Source of the DNA: Paenibacillus lemnae | GTDB lineage: Bacteria; Bacillota; Bacilli; Paenibacillales; Paenibacillaceae | NCBI RefSeq assembly: GCF_012933385.1 | Contig: NZ_JABBPN010000026.1 | Span: 1-53,292, forward strand | Direction: 5' to 3' | Length of the DNA: 53,292 nt | Shown: positions 41,307 through 49,204 of the stretch, piece by piece | How positions within the stretch are numbered: position 1 is the stretch's first letter | Layout of the letters: every line of letters begins with the position of its first letter | Notes under the pieces: model-generated | Told to the model about the DNA's origin: nothing | The model's input: the letters and a program-made list of their open reading frames with translations, nothing else | Database searches by the model: none | Position numbers and translations under genes: made by a program

Positions 41307-43139
41307 CTACTCCACCGTCACACTCTTCGCCAGGTTACGCGGCTTATCTACGTCATGGCCGAGGGCCAGGGAAGCATAGTAGGCCAGCAGCTGCAGAGGA
41401 ACGACCGACAGGGCAGCTGTAAGCACTGGAAGGGTCTTCGGAATAGCAAACGCCTGATCCACCGACTTCAGCAGGTTCACGACATGCTCTTCATAAGTGA
41501 TGACCATCACATCGGCGCCGCGGGCTTTGACTTCCTTGATGTTGCTCACGGTTTTCTCCATGACATCCTCTTGTGTCGCCAGTGCGATTACAGGAATGCC
41601 GTCCTCGATCAGCGCTAGCGTACCGTGCTTCAGTTCACCGGCAGCATAGGCTTCCGAGTGAATATAGGAGATCTCTTTCAGCTTCAGTGATCCTTCCTGG
41701 GCAACGGCATAGTCCTGACCGCGGCCGATAAAGAACAGGTGCTGATGCTTGGAGATCTGTTCGGCATAGTCCTTGATCGCTTCGGTGTTGGATAGCATGG
41801 ATTCTACCTGCTCCGGCAGAGACCCCATCGCTGCAATGATCTCAGCAGCTGCCTCTTCTGCCAGTGTACCACGGACTTGTGCCAGGTACAGACCGAACAG
41901 ATAAAAAGCAATCAACTGCGAACTGTACGCCTTCGTCGAAGCCACCGCGATTTCCGGGCCGGCTAATGTGCCGAGCACATCATCCGCTTCACGAGCGATC
42001 GAGCTGCCAACTACGTTGGTGATCGCCAGTACATGCGCGCCTTTGCTTTTCGCTTCACGCAGCGCAGCGAGGGTATCTGCTGTTTCCCCGGACTGGCTGA
42101 CTACGATAACCAGCGTTTCCGGAGTGACGATCGGATTGCGGTAACGGTACTCGGATGCGACATCATTCTCTACTGGGATACGAACGAGCTGCTCAATCAC
42201 GCTGCGTCCGACCAATCCGGCATGATACGCTGTACCGCAGGCCACGATTTGAATATTGGTAATGCTGCGAATTTGCTCTTCGCTCAGCTTAAGATCCTTG
42301 AATACGATTTTACGTCCGCTCTCATCAATGCGGCCCAGCATTGTATCGCGGTATGCCTTAGGCTGTTCGTGGATCTCCTTCAGCATGAAGTGATCGAAAC
42401 CGCCTTTTTCCGCAGTCACTGCATCCCAATCGACATGAATCATTTCCCGAGAAATAAAATTCCCCTCAATCGTCATCAGTTCGACAGCATCAGCGGTAAG
42501 CAGCGCCATCTCCCCATCGTTCAAAATATAAACATCACGCGTATATTTCAAAATCGCCGGAATATCTGAACCGATGAAGTTCTCACCTTGACCCAGACCG
42601 ATAATGAGCGGGCTCGCTTGACGTACCGCCACGAGTTTATCCGGTTCATATTCAGTCAATACGCCAAGGGCAAAAGCACCACGCATATGAGTGATCGCCT
42701 GCTGTACAGCTTTCACGATGTTCCCATCATACTCGCGTGCAATCAGGTGAGAGATCACCTCGGTATCCGTCTCGGATACAAACTGATGCCCCTGCTGTAT
42801 GAGTTCTTCCTTCAGCTCCAGATAGTTTTCCACAATCCCGTTGTGCACGACCGAGAATTTCTGGCTTTCATCCGTATGCGGATGAGAGTTCACATCTGAC
42901 GGCTTGCCGTGTGTAGCCCAGCGGGTATGGCCGATACCTGCGGTTCCTACCAGCGGAGCATCCTCCAGCTTCGACTCCAGGTTCGCTAGACGTCCCTTGG
43001 CTTTGGCTACTCGCAGACCTTCGCTCGTAAATACAGCAATCCCCGCAGAGTCATAACCGCGATACTCCAGCTTCTTCAATCCTTCGATCAGCACCGATTG
43101 CGTCTTTTCATTTCCAATATATCCGACAATACCACACAT
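41307..43139 (-). CDS. glmS: Glutamine--fructose-6-phosphate aminotransferase
   Basis: This 610-residue cytosolic enzyme makes glucosamine-6-phosphate, the first step to UDP-GlcNAc. The N-terminal Ntn glutaminase domain starts MCGIVGYIGN with catalytic C2, and includes GHTRWATHG. Two SIS sugar-isomerase domains follow (VACGTAYHAG..., FFIGRGQDYAVAQEGSLKLKEISYIHSEAYAAGELKHG), and the C-terminus is KPRNLAKSVTVE. The frame is open to 43193, but the ATG at 43139 has GGAGG and gives the required N-terminal Cys. Upstream lies its own promoter and a glmS ribozyme. Confidence 0.97.
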   Translation of the reverse strand: MCGIVGYIGNEKTQSVLIEGLKKLEYRGYDSAGIAVFTSEGLRVAKAKGRLANLESKLEDAPLVGTAGIGHTRWATHGKPSDVNSHPHTDESQKFSVVHNGIVENYLELKEELIQQGHQFVSETDTEVISHLIAREYDGNIVKAVQQAITHMRGAFALGVLTEYEPDKLVAVRQASPLIIGLGQGENFIGSDIPAILKYTRDVYILNDGEMALLTADAVELMTIEGNFISREMIHVDWDAVTAEKGGFDHFMLKEIHEQPKAYRDTMLGRIDESGRKIVFKDLKLSEEQIRSITNIQIVACGTAYHAGLVGRSVIEQLVRIPVENDVASEYRYRNPIVTPETLVIVVSQSGETADTLAALREAKSKGAHVLAITNVVGSSIAREADDVLGTLAGPEIAVASTKAYSSQLIAFYLFGLYLAQVRGTLAEEAAAEIIAAMGSLPEQVESMLSNTEAIKDYAEQISKHQHLFFIGRGQDYAVAQEGSLKLKEISYIHSEAYAAGELKHGTLALIEDGIPVIALATQEDVMEKTVSNIKEVKARGADVMVITYEEHVVNLLKSVDQAFAIPKTLPVLTAALSVVPLQLLAYYASLALGHDVDKPRNLAKSVTVE

Positions 43140-43233
43140 AGTATGATTCCTCCGTTCGGTAATCCATGATGGATGTGCGGAGAAATTGCGCAATATGCGG
43201 CATCGCGAAAGAAGATTGTACTATGCAGTTATC

Positions 43234-43297
43234 AAAAAACCGTCATGAATGCACACTTCTTTCCGCCGCGAATCATCGCGCTTCTCGCACACTCATG
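43234..43297 (-). other. Hairpin with U6 between the glmS ribozyme and the glmS start
   Basis: On minus CATGAGTGTGCG pairs, with several G-U pairs, with GTGTGCATTCATG. An inner CGCGA-TGAT-TCGCG stem is enclosed, and ACGG then six U follow. It looks like an intrinsic terminator placed after the ribozyme and before the coding sequence. It could be a leader attenuator or only a weak structure. Confidence 0.45.
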
Positions 43298-43324
43298 GTT
43301 CTCGTTTTTGTATAGTGGCACCTG

Positions 43325-43513
43325 CCGGCACGTTGTGGGAACAGTCGCCCATTCCTTTTCCGATCCGGCTTACGGCTGGTGCATCATACCGGGAGGTCCC
43401 CGCCGAACGTTTCGAACACCTCCACCTCGTCAGCTTGATATACCGATGGCCTTAAGAACACTAACTTCATGTTCCTTTGCCGTTCCCCGCGTATCCTCAA
43501 GCTCTGGCGCTTT
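43325..43513 (-). ncRNA. glmS ribozyme: glmS self-cleaving ribozyme riboswitch
   Basis: The minus strand reads AAGCGCCAGAGC at the expected cleavage site (between 43511 and 43510). It continues with the conserved GACGAGGUGGAGGUGUUCGA, GGCGGGGACCUCCCGG and CAGCCGUAAG. These are the core helices of the glmS ribozyme, which cuts the glmS mRNA when glucosamine-6-phosphate binds and so lowers GlmS production. It lies between a strong promoter and glmS. The 3' end is approximate. Confidence 0.95.
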
Positions 43514-43567
43514 GTACTGCTTAGTAACCTCACGACCCTGCCTCTCTATTCTTGAATAACATTCTCT

Positions 43568-43596
43568 ATTATATGCATGCCATACTGCTTTGGCAA
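43568..43596 (-). promoter_or_regulatory. SigA-type promoter of glmS
   Basis: Minus-strand -35 TTGCCA (43596-43591), 17-bp spacer, -10 TATAAT (43573-43568). It starts transcription about 50 bases before the ribozyme cleavage site. Confidence 0.8.
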
Positions 43597-43646
43597 CTGG
43601 ACTTGTCACCCAGTTCAAACTTCCTCTATCTTCTAATCAACCCTAT

Positions 43647-43684
43647 TTAAAAGCCGATGAAACGTCAAATCTCGTCCCACCGGC
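43647..43684 (-). terminator. Probable weak terminator of glmM
   Basis: GCCGGTGGGAC pairs, with three G-U pairs, with GTTTCATCGGC and is followed by UUUUA on minus. It lies about 45 bases after the glmM stop and before the glmS promoter. Confidence 0.45.
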
Positions 43685-43729
43685 CTATTTATGAACTAGC
43701 CCGTTTGACCCCGTTCGAATTAACGCAGC

Positions 43730-45070
43730 CTATGCCAGCTCTTTCTTCACAACTTCCGCAATCTGATTAACATAACGATCCAGCTCTTCCTTGTCCGGAC
43801 CTTCTGCCATCACCCGGATCAGCGATTCTGTACCGGAAGCCCGCACCAGTACACGTCCGTTATCGCCAAGCAATCCTTCTACTTCTGCGACCGCAGAGCC
43901 AATACCGGCGTTGCCTTCATATTTACTTTTATCTCCTACACGTACATTAACAAGCACCTGTGGGTATTTGCGCATGCTCTTCTTCAGTTCACTCAGCGGC
44001 TTGCCAGCGGAAACGATGGTATCCACCAGCTGGATGCCTGTGAGAATGCCATCCCCAGTCGTATTGTAATCCAGGAAAATCACGTGCCCGGACTGCTCCC
44101 CGCCCAGGTTATAGCCGCCGCGGCGCATCTCTTCCATCACATAACGGTCGCCGACAGCCGTCTTGGCTGTTTTGAGCTTCAGAGTTTCACAAGCCTTATA
44201 GAAACCAATATTGCTCATGACCGTAGAAACGACGGTACCTTCCTTCAGCTTGCCTGAACGGTTCATCGCATCGCCGCAAATGCACAGAATAAAGTCCCCG
44301 TCCACTTCTTCACCGGTACTGTCAATTGCAATGAGCCGGTCCGCATCACCGTCAAAAGCAAGACCCAGATCGGCTCCCTGACGCAGCACTTCTTCCTTCA
44401 GGTTCTCCGGATGGGTGGAGCCGCAGGATTCATTGATATTCAGGCCGTTCGGCTCTGCTCCAATAGCAATCACTTCTGCGCCCAGATCACGGAACAGCTG
44501 AGGTGCCAATTCAAAAGCCGCGCCGTTCGCGCAGTCCAGAACGATTTTGAGTCCGTCAAAACGATTGGTGATCGTGGTCTTCAAATACTCCAGATACTTG
44601 TACTTCGACTCCAGATCCACTGTCATGACGCCGAGGTCCTTGCCTACAGGCCGCGGGAGTTCATCCGTCTGTGCATCCATCAACTCTTCAATACGAAGCT
44701 CGGTTTCATCAGACAGCTTAAAGCCGTCTCCGCCAAAAAATTTAATCCCGTTATCTTCTACCGGATTATGAGACGCAGAGATCATAACACCTGCATCGGC
44801 CTGCAGCAAACGCGTGATATAAGCAACGGCCGGCGTGGATACCACACCGATTCGAATCACATTCGCTCCGATCGACAGCAGACCTGCTGCCAGCGAGGAT
44901 TCCAGCATCGCTCCCGAAATTCGGGTATCCATCCCGATGACAATGGTTGGCTTCTCCTTGTTTCCGGTCAGGACATAACCTCCACAGCGACCGATACTGT
45001 AAGCCATTTCAGCAGTTAATTCCTGATTGGCAACCCCTCTAACTCCATCTGTTCCAAAATATTTCCCCAT
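43730..45070 (-). CDS. glmM: Phosphoglucosamine mutase
   Basis: This 446-residue enzyme converts glucosamine-6-phosphate to glucosamine-1-phosphate. It starts MGKYFGTDGVRGVAN, has the phosphoserine loop GVMISASHNPVEDNG (about residue 100), the metal loop DGDADR and the C-terminal phosphate loop RASGTESLIRVM. The frame extends upstream into cdaR, but AAGGAG before the ATG at 45070 fixes the start. It follows cdaR by about 40 bases, so c-di-AMP and UDP-GlcNAc genes are linked. CdaA, CdaR and GlmM are known to interact in B. subtilis. Confidence 0.96.
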   Translation of the reverse strand: MGKYFGTDGVRGVANQELTAEMAYSIGRCGGYVLTGNKEKPTIVIGMDTRISGAMLESSLAAGLLSIGANVIRIGVVSTPAVAYITRLLQADAGVMISASHNPVEDNGIKFFGGDGFKLSDETELRIEELMDAQTDELPRPVGKDLGVMTVDLESKYKYLEYLKTTITNRFDGLKIVLDCANGAAFELAPQLFRDLGAEVIAIGAEPNGLNINESCGSTHPENLKEEVLRQGADLGLAFDGDADRLIAIDSTGEEVDGDFILCICGDAMNRSGKLKEGTVVSTVMSNIGFYKACETLKLKTAKTAVGDRYVMEEMRRGGYNLGGEQSGHVIFLDYNTTGDGILTGIQLVDTIVSAGKPLSELKKSMRKYPQVLVNVRVGDKSKYEGNAGIGSAVAEVEGLLGDNGRVLVRASGTESLIRVMAEGPDKEELDRYVNQIAEVVKKELA

Positions 45071-45113
45071 GGTTCTTGATCTCCTTCTGATATATGCTTC
45101 TTCATCATATGAT

Positions 45114-46706
45114 TTATTCCGGTGGCGGGTCGCCGGATCCACTTGGAGGCTGATTATTTCCTTCCTCTTCCTCCGCTGGTGGTGTGTCAGTGTTCCCGTT
45201 TTCCGGGGTTTGATCATTACTGGTATCTTCCCCATTCCCGGAATCGGTTCCCGATCCGTTTCCAGGTGTGGTACTGCCATTATTGTTACTGCCATTACTG
45301 CCGTTATTTGTATTGCCACCGCTGCTGCTGCCATTTCCAGACCCCGTACCTCCAGATCCCTGATCCGGTTGTGGGTCAGGTTCCTCTTGGGGCTCTGGCG
45401 GCGGTGTGGTTTCATTATCAGGTGGCGGTGGGCTGACAGGCTGCGTTACCGCTGGCTGATCCGGCTGCTTGTCCGGTTCATTCAGCTGCACCTTGATCCG
45501 CAGCGAGCCTCCCTGAACGCGGGTGACAAACCTGGGAAGTGTGATCTCAAGCGGAATCTCATGGACTCCAGGATCCAAGCCTGCAGCATCTGCGGTAAGT
45601 TCCACATCTGCAGGCTCCAGGCTGTTCAGCAGCTCGGGTGCGCCTCGGAGTGCCATAGACATCAATGAATTACTCGGCTCCATCATGACCGCTTCAAGTC
45701 CTTCTGGTACATTGATCAGCGAGACCGGAATATCTTCCAGCGTCCGTTCGCTGTTGGCTACAGCCGTCACTTCCACTTCCAGCAAGCCCGGCTCGATTCT
45801 CTCAAATCCCGGCGGCGGCGTCAAGTCGGTCGAAAGCACCGTTGTTCCAGCTTCGGTAACATCCCCCAGATTGATGACAGCACCATTATAGGTCTTTATT
45901 CCTTTTAGGACATCACCGCTACCGAACAGCGTCACTTCCTCGATCCGTGGTTTTACCTCCGAAAGAACCAGTCCATCCGGCAGCCGGCCAGTATATTCAA
46001 TCTCCAGCGGAACCTTCACAAAACCCGCTTCCACCGGAATTTCTACCGAGACCGCAGCTGGTGTAATAACGGCATCTTCCATCGCATTTCCATCTTTATC
46101 GAAAGCGGTCAGCTTCACCCTCTCCTCCGTAAAGGAGTCCTTCGCCCCGTCCAGATCGACAGTGCCTTTCACCTGGGACAAGCGGGCAAGCTCCGACTCA
46201 GGCAGCGTAACCTGAACATTCCCGGGATCGGCCTTTAACGATCCGGACAGCCGGTAATTTTCTGCCAGCTCTCCCTTCGTGCCTATAGCGACCGGGACAG
46301 TCTGAGACTGACGTTCTTCTACCGTAACGGTCACCACAGCCGGATCCATGGAGACCAGCTCTACTCCGCGCGGCAGCGCATAAGTCAGCGGCAGGGTCTG
46401 TGTGCCAGGGGACTTTACGCTGCTGAGATCCAGCTTCACTCTATATTCATCTGCAAAAATGGTCGTGATATCGATTTTTCGGCCTTTCACCTGCAGGGTT
46501 ACCTGGTTAGCACTGATGCCAGTGAGGGCATAATCTGTGTCATCGAACCCATATGTTTGTATATTAACCTCAACTGTTTTAGTATCAAACGAAGTGGTTG
46601 GGGGCGCTGGTGCACCATTCTCCATGTGAACCATGGCCCACAGCAGCATACTAACCGCTAATGCGATGAGTTTGGCCGCCGTATTATTTTTAATCCATTT
46701 ATCCAT
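45114..46706 (-). CDS. cdaR: YbbR-domain regulator of diadenylate cyclase, with long low-complexity tail
   Basis: This 530-residue membrane-anchored extracytoplasmic protein has one N-terminal helix (about 9-26) and four YbbR-type beta repeats (about 35-408). The tail from about residue 409 to 530 is rich in Pro, Gly, Ser, Asn, Thr and acidic residues. It regulates CdaA in other Firmicutes. The 122-residue tail is unusual in composition and makes the protein longer than B. subtilis YbbR. Its ATG overlaps the cdaA stop by eight bases. Confidence 0.92.
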   Translation of the reverse strand: MDKWIKNNTAAKLIALAVSMLLWAMVHMENGAPAPPTTSFDTKTVEVNIQTYGFDDTDYALTGISANQVTLQVKGRKIDITTIFADEYRVKLDLSSVKSPGTQTLPLTYALPRGVELVSMDPAVVTVTVEERQSQTVPVAIGTKGELAENYRLSGSLKADPGNVQVTLPESELARLSQVKGTVDLDGAKDSFTEERVKLTAFDKDGNAMEDAVITPAAVSVEIPVEAGFVKVPLEIEYTGRLPDGLVLSEVKPRIEEVTLFGSGDVLKGIKTYNGAVINLGDVTEAGTTVLSTDLTPPPGFERIEPGLLEVEVTAVANSERTLEDIPVSLINVPEGLEAVMMEPSNSLMSMALRGAPELLNSLEPADVELTADAAGLDPGVHEIPLEITLPRFVTRVQGGSLRIKVQLNEPDKQPDQPAVTQPVSPPPPDNETTPPPEPQEEPDPQPDQGSGGTGSGNGSSSGGNTNNGSNGSNNNGSTTPGNGSGTDSGNGEDTSNDQTPENGNTDTPPAEEEEGNNQPPSGSGDPPPE

Positions 46707-47529
46707 CTTTACGGTCTCCCTTCCGTTTCCAGAAGAACGAACGTTTCTCCTTTACGGTAGTAGCAGGGCGCAGTTCATCATAGAGTTTGGAAATGAGTGA
46801 CTCTTCCTTAATATCTCTGACAACCTGGCCGTTAATCGCCAGTGACACCTGCCCTGTTTCCTCGGAGACGACTACGGATATGGCATCCCCCACCTCACTG
46901 ATTCCGATCGCTGCACGGTGCCGTGTACCCAATTCCTTACTAATAAAAGGGTTCTCCGACAATGGCAGATAACAGCCGGCAGCTGCAATCTGATTGCTCT
47001 GTACAATAACAGCACCATCATGCAGCGGTGTATTGGGAATGAATATATTGATAATCAGCTCCGAGCTTAGCACGGAACGCATTGGAATCCCGGATTCTAC
47101 AAACTCGTTCAGCCCCGTCGTCCGTTCGAATACGATCAGCGCTCCAATTTTTCTACGGGATAAATAATTTACAGCTTTAATCGTTTCACCGATTAACTTA
47201 TTGGTCTCTTCGTCCATATCGGCGGATCTTCCAAAAAGTTTCCCCCGTCCCAGCTGCTCCAGTCCTCTCCGAAGCTCTGGTTGAAAAATAATGAATATCG
47301 CCAGCACTCCGAACGTAAATATTTGATTCATCAGCCATTTGAGTGTATATAAATCAAACCATGTACTCAGCGCCCAGATCACGACCAGCACCAGAATTCC
47401 TTTCAGCAGCTGTACCGCCCGCGTTCCGCGAACCAGAAGGATCAAATGGTAAATGATATAGGTGACGATGAGAATATCGATTATATCTTTAATGGACTCT
47501 CTCCAGGTTAAGTCCGAAAAATACTCCAT
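46699..47529 (-). CDS. cdaA: Diadenylate cyclase (c-di-AMP synthase)
   Basis: This 276-residue protein has three N-terminal membrane helices (about 13-33, 41-57 and 68-84) and a cytoplasmic DAC domain with the catalytic DGA (171-173) and RHR (203-205) motifs. It makes c-di-AMP from two ATP, controlling potassium uptake and cell-wall homeostasis. GGCGGGGG precedes the ATG. It is second-to-fourth gene of the sigW-rsiW-cdaA-cdaR-glmM order shared with B. subtilis, here separated from rsiW by a terminator. Confidence 0.97.
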   Translation of the reverse strand: MEYFSDLTWRESIKDIIDILIVTYIIYHLILLVRGTRAVQLLKGILVLVVIWALSTWFDLYTLKWLMNQIFTFGVLAIFIIFQPELRRGLEQLGRGKLFGRSADMDEETNKLIGETIKAVNYLSRRKIGALIVFERTTGLNEFVESGIPMRSVLSSELIINIFIPNTPLHDGAVIVQSNQIAAAGCYLPLSENPFISKELGTRHRAAIGISEVGDAISVVVSEETGQVSLAINGQVVRDIKEESLISKLYDELRPATTVKEKRSFFWKRKGDRKDG

Positions 47530-47662
47530 ATAGTAACCCCCGCCATTTTCTTTAAATAACGCTTGATATATGTAGTATGTGCTCTACACACTCTAGGTTA
47601 TAACGTTCACCCTTCCGATGCAAGTCAGAGGAGGTTTCACGGTACAAATGATTACAAATATA

Positions 47663-47700
47663 CAAAAAGACGCCATCTTCTCGAAGAAAAGAGGCGCCGT
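47663..47700 (-). terminator. Terminator of sigW-rsiW
   Basis: GGCGCC pairs with GGCGTC (with a G-U pair), with further U-rich/A-rich inner pairing, and five U follow on minus. It lies just after the rsiW stop. Confidence 0.75.
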
Positions 47701-47735
47701 TATTCATGAAGAGTGAGGCACGCTTTCGTTCATGA

Positions 47736-48350
47736 TTAGCGGTGTGCAACATCCGTGAAAAGATTGGTAATTTTGTACCATATCCAATCCATAGCTCTAT
47801 CTATATCTTTAACCTGCCCGGAAATATGGGCTGTAGAAGCTTGAAATAATTCTCCATCAATGACGGTCACGTTACCCTGTACCTGTCCGTAAACTTTCGT
47901 CTCCCCGTTCTCCACGGTAATATCACCTGTGATGGTCTGATCCGGCGGAATGATCACCGTACGACCCTCTATAATGAGCTTGTCGAGCTCACTGCCTTTG
48001 ACAATAAGCTGATTCTCCTGACTCCAGAAGCTGACGGTACTGAAAAGCATCACGACGAGAAAAAGAGCTGCCGCTGTAATGGCCGGATGTCTTTTTACCC
48101 AGGTCACCCAGGCCTTCTGCTTTTTCTCTTTCGGCAGCATTCCCATAATCCGGTCACTTAAATCATCCGACGGCCCTGTGGAATGATGCGTCATGGAGAA
48201 CAGCAGCATATCGGTTTTCTCCAATTCTTCTAGTCGGTTCCGGCAGTCCATACACTGCAGCAAATGTGCTTTCAACTCCAGCTGCTGCGGCTTCGACAAG
48301 TCATTATCCAGATAATCGTGCATCAAAGAGACGGCCAATTTGCAATCCAT
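47736..48350 (-). CDS. rsiW: Anti-sigma-W factor RsiW
   Basis: This 204-residue protein has an N-terminal zinc anti-sigma (ZAS) motif HxxxCxxC with H29, C33 and C36. A linker follows, then a single membrane helix (about 93-113) and an extracytoplasmic domain with repeated short beta strands (TITGDITVENGETKVYGQVQGNVTV). It should hold SigW until regulated proteolysis frees it under cell-wall stress. The frame is open to 48446, but no ribosome binding site precedes that ATG; AAAGG lies upstream of 48350. Length is close to B. subtilis RsiW (208). Confidence 0.88.
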   Translation of the reverse strand: MDCKLAVSLMHDYLDNDLSKPQQLELKAHLLQCMDCRNRLEELEKTDMLLFSMTHHSTGPSDDLSDRIMGMLPKEKKQKAWVTWVKRHPAITAAALFLVVMLFSTVSFWSQENQLIVKGSELDKLIIEGRTVIIPPDQTITGDITVENGETKVYGQVQGNVTVIDGELFQASTAHISGQVKDIDRAMDWIWYKITNLFTDVAHR

Positions 48351-48451
48351 ATAAGCCAATCCTTTCTTGAAATCTCTTTGCTGGGTCCAGCCCTTCTTCA
48401 AGGTCATAAGACTTGCTTCATGTTCATACGCACCGGAATGGTTCATGTTTC

Positions 48452-48471
48452 AATTATTTTTAAAAATAATT
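48452..48471. other. Perfect 20-bp AT palindrome in the sigW-rsiW gap
   Basis: AATTATTTTT is followed directly by its complement AAAAATAATT, immediately after the sigW stop codon. It could form a weak hairpin or bind a dimeric protein. The gap to the chosen rsiW start is 121 bases. Confidence 0.5.
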
Positions 48472-49041
48472 TTACAGTTTAAACTCCAGTTTCTTTCTCA
48501 GGAACTCACGTCCGCGATGAACCCTCGTCTTGATCGTAGTCACCGGAAGATCCAGGATCTCACTGATTTCCTGAAGAGACAGGTCCTGAATGTAACGCAA
48601 AATCATAATGCCCTTATACTTTGCCGGCAGGGTCTCCATCGCCTGATGAATGATCCGCTGCGTCTCGGACAGCAGAACTTCTGACTCCGGAGAGCGGTCG
48701 TCACTCGGAATCATGGAATAACCGTCCATCCCCTCCTGATCATTCATATCGGCGTCCAGAGAGTAGGATGGTTTGCGTTTACGCAGCCGGTCTATGCAAA
48801 GGTTTGTACCAATACGATATATCCAGGTTGAAAACTTCTGATGCTCATCGTACCGGTCTAAGTTTTTGTACACCCGTAAAAAGGTTTCCTGCACAATATC
48901 TTCCGCCTCATGCCGGTTATACAGCATCCGGTAAGCGAGATGAAAGATTTTGTCCTTATACAGCTCTAATAATTCAGCAAATGCCCGCTGATCTCCTTTA
49001 CGAGCCAGCTTTACCAGTCTTACATCCAAATTGTCCACCAT
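48472..49041 (-). CDS. sigW: ECF RNA polymerase sigma factor SigW
   Basis: This 189-residue sigma-70 ECF factor has region 2 (about 12-85; FAELLELYKDKIFHLAYRMLYNRHEAEDIVQETFLRVYKNL, FSTWIYRIGTNLCIDRLRK) and region 4 (about 125-180; LPAKYKGIMILRYIQDLSLQEISEILDLPVTTIKTRVHRGREFLRK). It controls the cell-envelope stress regulon. GGGGG before 49041 has short spacing, so GTG at 49038 is possible. I could not find a clear TGAAAC-N16-CGTA autoregulatory promoter. Confidence 0.92.
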   Translation of the reverse strand: MVDNLDVRLVKLARKGDQRAFAELLELYKDKIFHLAYRMLYNRHEAEDIVQETFLRVYKNLDRYDEHQKFSTWIYRIGTNLCIDRLRKRKPSYSLDADMNDQEGMDGYSMIPSDDRSPESEVLLSETQRIIHQAMETLPAKYKGIMILRYIQDLSLQEISEILDLPVTTIKTRVHRGREFLRKKLEFKL

Positions 49042-49135
49042 AATTCCCCCAGAATGGTCTGATGGGTAACGTTTAAACGCATCATTAAAATCGTAATTCA
49101 TCAGTATGTAAAAAGCAACACTAATCGTTTAACAA

Positions 49136-49170
49136 CGATAAAAAACGAGACTCCCTCACAGGGAGCCTCG
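49136..49170 (-). terminator. Terminator of ppc
   Basis: CGAGGCTCCCT and AGGGAGTCTCG pair, followed by six U on minus, right after the ppc stop. Confidence 0.92.
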
Positions 49171-49204
49171 TTGTACTATCCCTAACTTGTTTAGAAAAAT
49201 GGGA

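Noticed and set aside
47552..47752. Minus-strand open frame of 66 codons between rsiW and cdaA
   Set aside because: It runs through the rsiW terminator hairpin, has no ribosome binding site and no family.
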